IMG/VR virus record: IMGVR_UViG_3300026120_000012
Location: 1-22,073 of that record
From: a virus
Length of the DNA: 22,073 nt
Strand: one strand, 5' to 3'
Shown: piece by piece, positions 19,296 through 22,073 of the stretch
Layout: every line of letters starts with the position of its first letter
Position numbering within the stretch: position 1 is the stretch's first letter
Position numbers and translations under genes: made by a program
The notes under the pieces: model-generated
What the model was told of the DNA's origin: nothing
What the model saw: the letters and a program-made list of their open reading frames with translations, nothing else
Database searches by the model: none

Positions 19296-19609
19296 TGGCG
19301 GAAAAGATTGTGTTTTCTAATATGGAGCGACGTGTGGACGACGCAAGGCTTACTCGTATCGAAGTTAAACTAGATGGTCTCATGGAGGCTATGCAGACGC
19401 TCGCACGGGTAGAGGAAAGAATAGGCTCTCAGAACGAGCAGTTGGCGCGCCTCCAAGCGCGTGTTGACAGTTTGATTGACGAAAAAATAGCGGATCTTGC
19501 CAGTGGAACTAAGGAAGGAAGGCATTTTAAAGAGCGCATTTTTTGGGTCATAGCTACTGTGGCTTTGACGTCTTTGAATCTATTACCAGACGGCGTCTTG
19601 GGCTCTTAG
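19292..19609 (+). CDS. XhlA-like holin / hemolysin-type membrane protein
   Basis: This 105-residue protein has an amphipathic coiled-coil region (about 12-72: RLTRIEVKLDGLMEAM, VEERIGSQNEQLARLQARV) followed by one C-terminal transmembrane helix (about 83-98, RIFWVIATVALTSLNLL). That is the layout of XhlA-type holin accessory proteins, which anchor at the inner membrane. It lies two genes before an M15 peptidase, so it is probably the holin of the lysis cassette. The ATG at 19292 overlaps the preceding stop; the ribosome site is weak. It could be an accessory and not the pore itself. Confidence 0.7.
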   Translation: MMAEKIVFSNMERRVDDARLTRIEVKLDGLMEAMQTLARVEERIGSQNEQLARLQARVDSLIDEKIADLASGTKEGRHFKERIFWVIATVALTSLNLLPDGVLGS

Positions 19610-19618
19610 TAGGTGCAG

Positions 19619-20011
19619 ATGAAGAGTAGGTCTATACACTACAAGCGTGTCGGGAATAAACGCTACGTCCTACTCGAGCAGGAGGTCTTCTACACGCAGA
19701 TAGAAGGCTACGACGCCGTATTGGAGTTCCCGGTCACTGACGCCTGTTCGCTGTCTTACGACGGGACGCTCACGGTTAAGTCGGGGTTTGTGTGGGACAT
19801 GGCATCGGGCGCTATCGATACGCCTGACATGGCTGTCGCGTCATTGGCCCACGACGCGCTTTGTAGGCTGATCAAGAAAGGCCAGCTGCCAACATCAACA
19901 CAGAAGCCCGCTGACGTGTACTTCAGACGCGTACTCAAAGCAGAGGGCTGCGGGTGGTTTAGACGCTGGTACGCGTATTGGGCACTGAGGGCGTACAGTC
20001 ACATAAAGTAG
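19619..20011 (+). CDS. DUF1353-family protein (130 aa)
   Basis: A GTG at 19613 would add two codons; I use the ATG at 19619, with AGG just upstream. The protein matches DUF1353: a beta-rich N-terminal half (YKRVGNKRYVLLEQEVFY), FVWDMASGAID (about 57-67), then SLAHDALCRLIKKGQL (about 75-90), KPADVYFRRVLKAEGC and a C-terminal WRRWYAYWALRAYSH-like helix. The family is frequent in phage lysis/tail regions and its biochemical role is not established; the conserved H-D and A-D residues suggest an enzyme or metal site. Confidence 0.8.
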   Translation: MKSRSIHYKRVGNKRYVLLEQEVFYTQIEGYDAVLEFPVTDACSLSYDGTLTVKSGFVWDMASGAIDTPDMAVASLAHDALCRLIKKGQLPTSTQKPADVYFRRVLKAEGCGWFRRWYAYWALRAYSHIK

Positions 20012-20017
20012 GTAACC

Positions 20018-20335
20018 ATGAGAATCAAGAAAGGCGTCGACTTTAACGGCATTCAGCCTGAGACAGTGATGGCAATGCTGGTCTGTGAGACGGCCCTTGA
20101 TGACATGGGGCACCCGTTCACCGCCACTTCCATTCTGGACGGGGTTCACAAGCCGGGCTCAAAGCATTACGCCGGGCTCGCTTTCGATATTCGCACCTGG
20201 GCTGATGGCTCTGGCACCCAGCTCTCCAATCACATCAAGCAGGAAATGGCCGCGCGACTACGCGACATACTGGGCCCTAAATGGGATGTTGTGGTGGAAG
20301 ACACCCACATTCATGTGGAGTTTGACGACAAATGA
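20018..20335 (+). CDS. Small M15-family peptidase (endolysin)
   Basis: This 105-residue protein has the zinc-peptidase signature of the M15 family: H50 and D57 in KHYAGLAFDIRTW, E94 and H97 in VEDTHIHVEF. The family cleaves peptide bridges of peptidoglycan (D-Ala-D-Ala or L-Ala-D-Glu bonds). It has no signal peptide or cell-wall binding domain, so it is a minimal catalytic domain that depends on a holin for export. It follows the holin-like gene and overlaps the nozzle-like gene by 4 nt. It begins MRIKKGVDFNGIQPETVMAM; the ATG has AGG 5 nt upstream. Length is short but complete. Confidence 0.85.
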   Translation: MRIKKGVDFNGIQPETVMAMLVCETALDDMGHPFTATSILDGVHKPGSKHYAGLAFDIRTWADGSGTQLSNHIKQEMAARLRDILGPKWDVVVEDTHIHVEFDDK

Positions 20336-22073
20336 CAAAGCGCATGCATATCCAACGGTCATTCCAGAGCGGCGAGATATCGCCAAAGATGCTGATGAGG
20401 GCCAACACCGAGGAGTATAAGAGCGCGGTTTTGCTCATGCAGAACTTCTGGCCGACCAATCAAGGCTCAGCGCAGCGCACTCCTGGATCTCGATATGTGC
20501 TGGAGCTCACTGACCCAGAGACCCGCATCATCCCCTACCTGACGTCTGCCAATGAGCGAGCCCTGGTGATCCTGGGTGATGAAGACGTGAAGATGCTGGT
20601 CAACATCAATGACTTTGTGGCCGGCGATCTTTCTGAGGTTGATCTATCAGGCGGTGGCGGGACGATCCTGTTCCGTCGCAACACAGTCAAAAACTTCAAC
20701 TTCAATGAAAAGACCAACTGGATCTTTGATCCTCCGCAGTACGACGGCGCCAATGGCGAGGGCCCTCTTGGGGGTTTTTATATTGAGGCCAATAACGTCG
20801 CTCGGCTGGTTCCCAGGCTCTACAAGTTCCCCACCAGGGAAGATGCGGTTGTAGATATGACTGGCACGGCAGCGGTGTTGGTGGCCACCAGTGTCGCCAC
20901 GTTGCGGTACGAGGCTCAATACTTCAGCAATCCGGCCGAAGGATTTGGTGGTTATACGCTGACGTTCACTGTCTCTGCCAATGCGGATTTTTCGAGCCCA
21001 TTGTTTGAGCGGTCATACGCCCATGCTCAGTTCCCGCAGACAGGCTCGGTGTTTACTGTTGAGGAAAATATCAGCCTACCCACTACCGGGTGGACAGGGA
21101 CTTTGTATATTCGTGTTCGCGCTGAGGCGCAGACCCTGGAGGGAGAGCGCGAGTACAGCAATCCGCAATTCAATATCCGGTACATCCAGCTGTTTGTAAA
21201 TGGATCTGCTGAGCTTGGCGAGGTCGATCTTACGACCCCGTATGAGGCTGTCGACCTGGAAGATGTTCAGTACGTGCAGTCGCCTTATGCCAACAAAGAG
21301 ATTGTTTTCACTCACCCAAAACACGCGCCACAGCAGCTGTTTTTTGCCACGGGTAGCGGCGCTTACACCTTCAGCTCGATTACGTTTTCCAACACGCCCG
21401 CGGAGTGGGAGGAGAATAATTACCCTGCGGCATGCACGTCATTCAACGGCCGTCTTGTTTTGGCGGGGTCTCAAAGCTTCCGCGTTTTATCTGGCGACCC
21501 CCTGGCCTCTGAATCTGAGACCGTGTGGACAACCAAGGTTGGGCAGTGGAATGCATTTAGCGACCCCTCAGCAGATCCCCCGGAAGTAGACCCTGACGAC
21601 TCTGTGCAGTTCACCGCGATCTACCGGTCGCCAATCCAGTGGGTGTACGGGCACAAGTCTCTGCTGGTGGGGGCCCTGGAGTATGAGTACATCGCTGACG
21701 GGCAGGTTATCTTCTCTCCTGGCGATGTTGGGGTAAACCTACACTCAACCAATGGCGGCATTAACGTGCAGCCAGTGGGCTTTGGTGAAGCCGTGCTGTT
21801 TGCTGCGGACGGCGGCCGGCGCCTTCGAGAAATGAAATTTAACGATGATGACGGTGGATGGGTTGCTCCCGACATGAGCTTACTGAACCCGGACATCATT
21901 GAATCTGGAATCAAGCGCATGGTCCGCGTCCGGTCGCCGCATCAGATGTGCTGGTGCCTGACAAACGCCGGCTACATCGCCATCTTCCACTCCGAAGGCA
22001 ACATCATGGGTTGGTCGCGATACCTGCTCACCGGAGGCCGTGTGCTGGATCTGACTGCGCTCGCTGATGATGA
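20332..22073 (+). CDS. Nozzle / tail-tubular-protein-B-like tail protein, 5' part (cut by window end)
   Basis: An ATG at 20332 (ATGA overlap, GGAG 11 nt upstream) opens a frame with no stop to the window end (580 complete codons). The N-terminus MTKRMHIQRSFQSGEISPKM, then FWPTNQGSAQRTPGSRY, is typical of large podovirus tail-nozzle proteins (the 'S-F-x-x-G-E-x-S-P ... R-x-G-x-x-x' motif). Farther on, DSVQFTAIYRSPIQWVYG (about 424-441), SPGDVGVNLHSTNGGINV and LFAADGGRRLREM match the family's beta-propeller-like repeats. It forms the tail tube tip below the portal. The rest lies beyond the window. Confidence 0.85.
   Translation, partial: MTKRMHIQRSFQSGEISPKMLMRANTEEYKSAVLLMQNFWPTNQGSAQRTPGSRYVLELTDPETRIIPYLTSANERALVILGDEDVKMLVNINDFVAGDLSEVDLSGGGGTILFRRNTVKNFNFNEKTNWIFDPPQYDGANGEGPLGGFYIEANNVARLVPRLYKFPTREDAVVDMTGTAAVLVATSVATLRYEAQYFSNPAEGFGGYTLTFTVSANADFSSPLFERSYAHAQFPQTGSVFTVEENISLPTTGWTGTLYIRVRAEAQTLEGEREYSNPQFNIRYIQLFVNGSAELGEVDLTTPYEAVDLEDVQYVQSPYANKEIVFTHPKHAPQQLFFATGSGAYTFSSITFSNTPAEWEENNYPAACTSFNGRLVLAGSQSFRVLSGDPLASESETVWTTKVGQWNAFSDPSADPPEVDPDDSVQFTAIYRSPIQWVYGHKSLLVGALEYEYIADGQVIFSPGDVGVNLHSTNGGINVQPVGFGEAVLFAADGGRRLREMKFNDDDGGWVAPDMSLLNPDIIESGIKRMVRVRSPHQMCWCLTNAGYIAIFHSEGNIMGWSRYLLTGGRVLDLTALADD

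Noticed and set aside
1-22073. tRNA genes, CRISPR arrays, insertion sequences, integrase or attachment site
   Set aside because: No cloverleaf-like sequence, regularly spaced identical repeats, transposase motif or integrase motif was seen by reading; a program search could still find a divergent one.

Overview
The window is a stretch of a tailed double-stranded DNA bacteriophage with podovirus-type virion genes: a T7-like head-tail connector/portal, a nozzle-like tail protein and a very large internal (ejected) virion protein. Genes are packed tightly with ATGA/TAATG overlaps, have strong AGGAGG-type ribosome sites and sigma70-like promoters. This points to a phage of a Gram-negative, probably gammaproteobacterial, host; the host cannot be named from the sequence.

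Layout. (1) 1-3033, rightward: 3' part of a large virion protein that ends the late region. (2) 3032-7853, leftward early arm, listed in transcription order: Cro-like regulator, small winged-helix protein, lambda O-like initiator carrying a putative origin, lambda P-like helicase loader, a small unknown protein, then (after an internal promoter near 5800) two small unknown proteins, a 46-residue membrane peptide, a Rad52-type annealing protein, a coiled-coil DUF1351-like protein and SSB. A strong leftward intrinsic terminator (3032-3065) closes this arm. (3) 7854-7959: compact divergent control region whose two -35 boxes share one palindrome. (4) 7960-12051, rightward arm resembling the lambda nin region: a NinB-like protein, a DUF3268 zinc protein, NinG, and many small or tiny proteins, including three peptides of 28-38 residues that are mostly a single membrane span. 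(5) 12057-22073, late genes: small and large terminase, portal, a Bbp19-like protein, scaffold, major capsid (with its own promoter and structured leader), head-completion candidates, a lysis cassette (XhlA-like holin, DUF1353 protein, small M15 peptidase) and the start of a nozzle-like tail gene that runs off the right edge.

How it works together. Cro-like control at the divergent region would set the balance between replication/recombination (left) and the nin/late arm (right). O-like and P-like proteins load a host helicase at the internal iterons; Rad52, the DUF1351-like protein and SSB form an annealing-type recombination module; terminase, portal, scaffold and capsid build and fill heads; the M15 enzyme and holin lyse the cell. 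No integrase, CI-type repressor or tRNA is visible, so lysogeny cannot be inferred.

Most notable: a probable structured noncoding RNA of about 180 nt at 7151-7333, on the strand opposite the early genes, with its own promoter, three hairpins and an intrinsic terminator, just upstream of the initiator gene; and a lambda-style origin (four 19-bp iterons plus three AT-rich 10-mers) embedded in that initiator gene.
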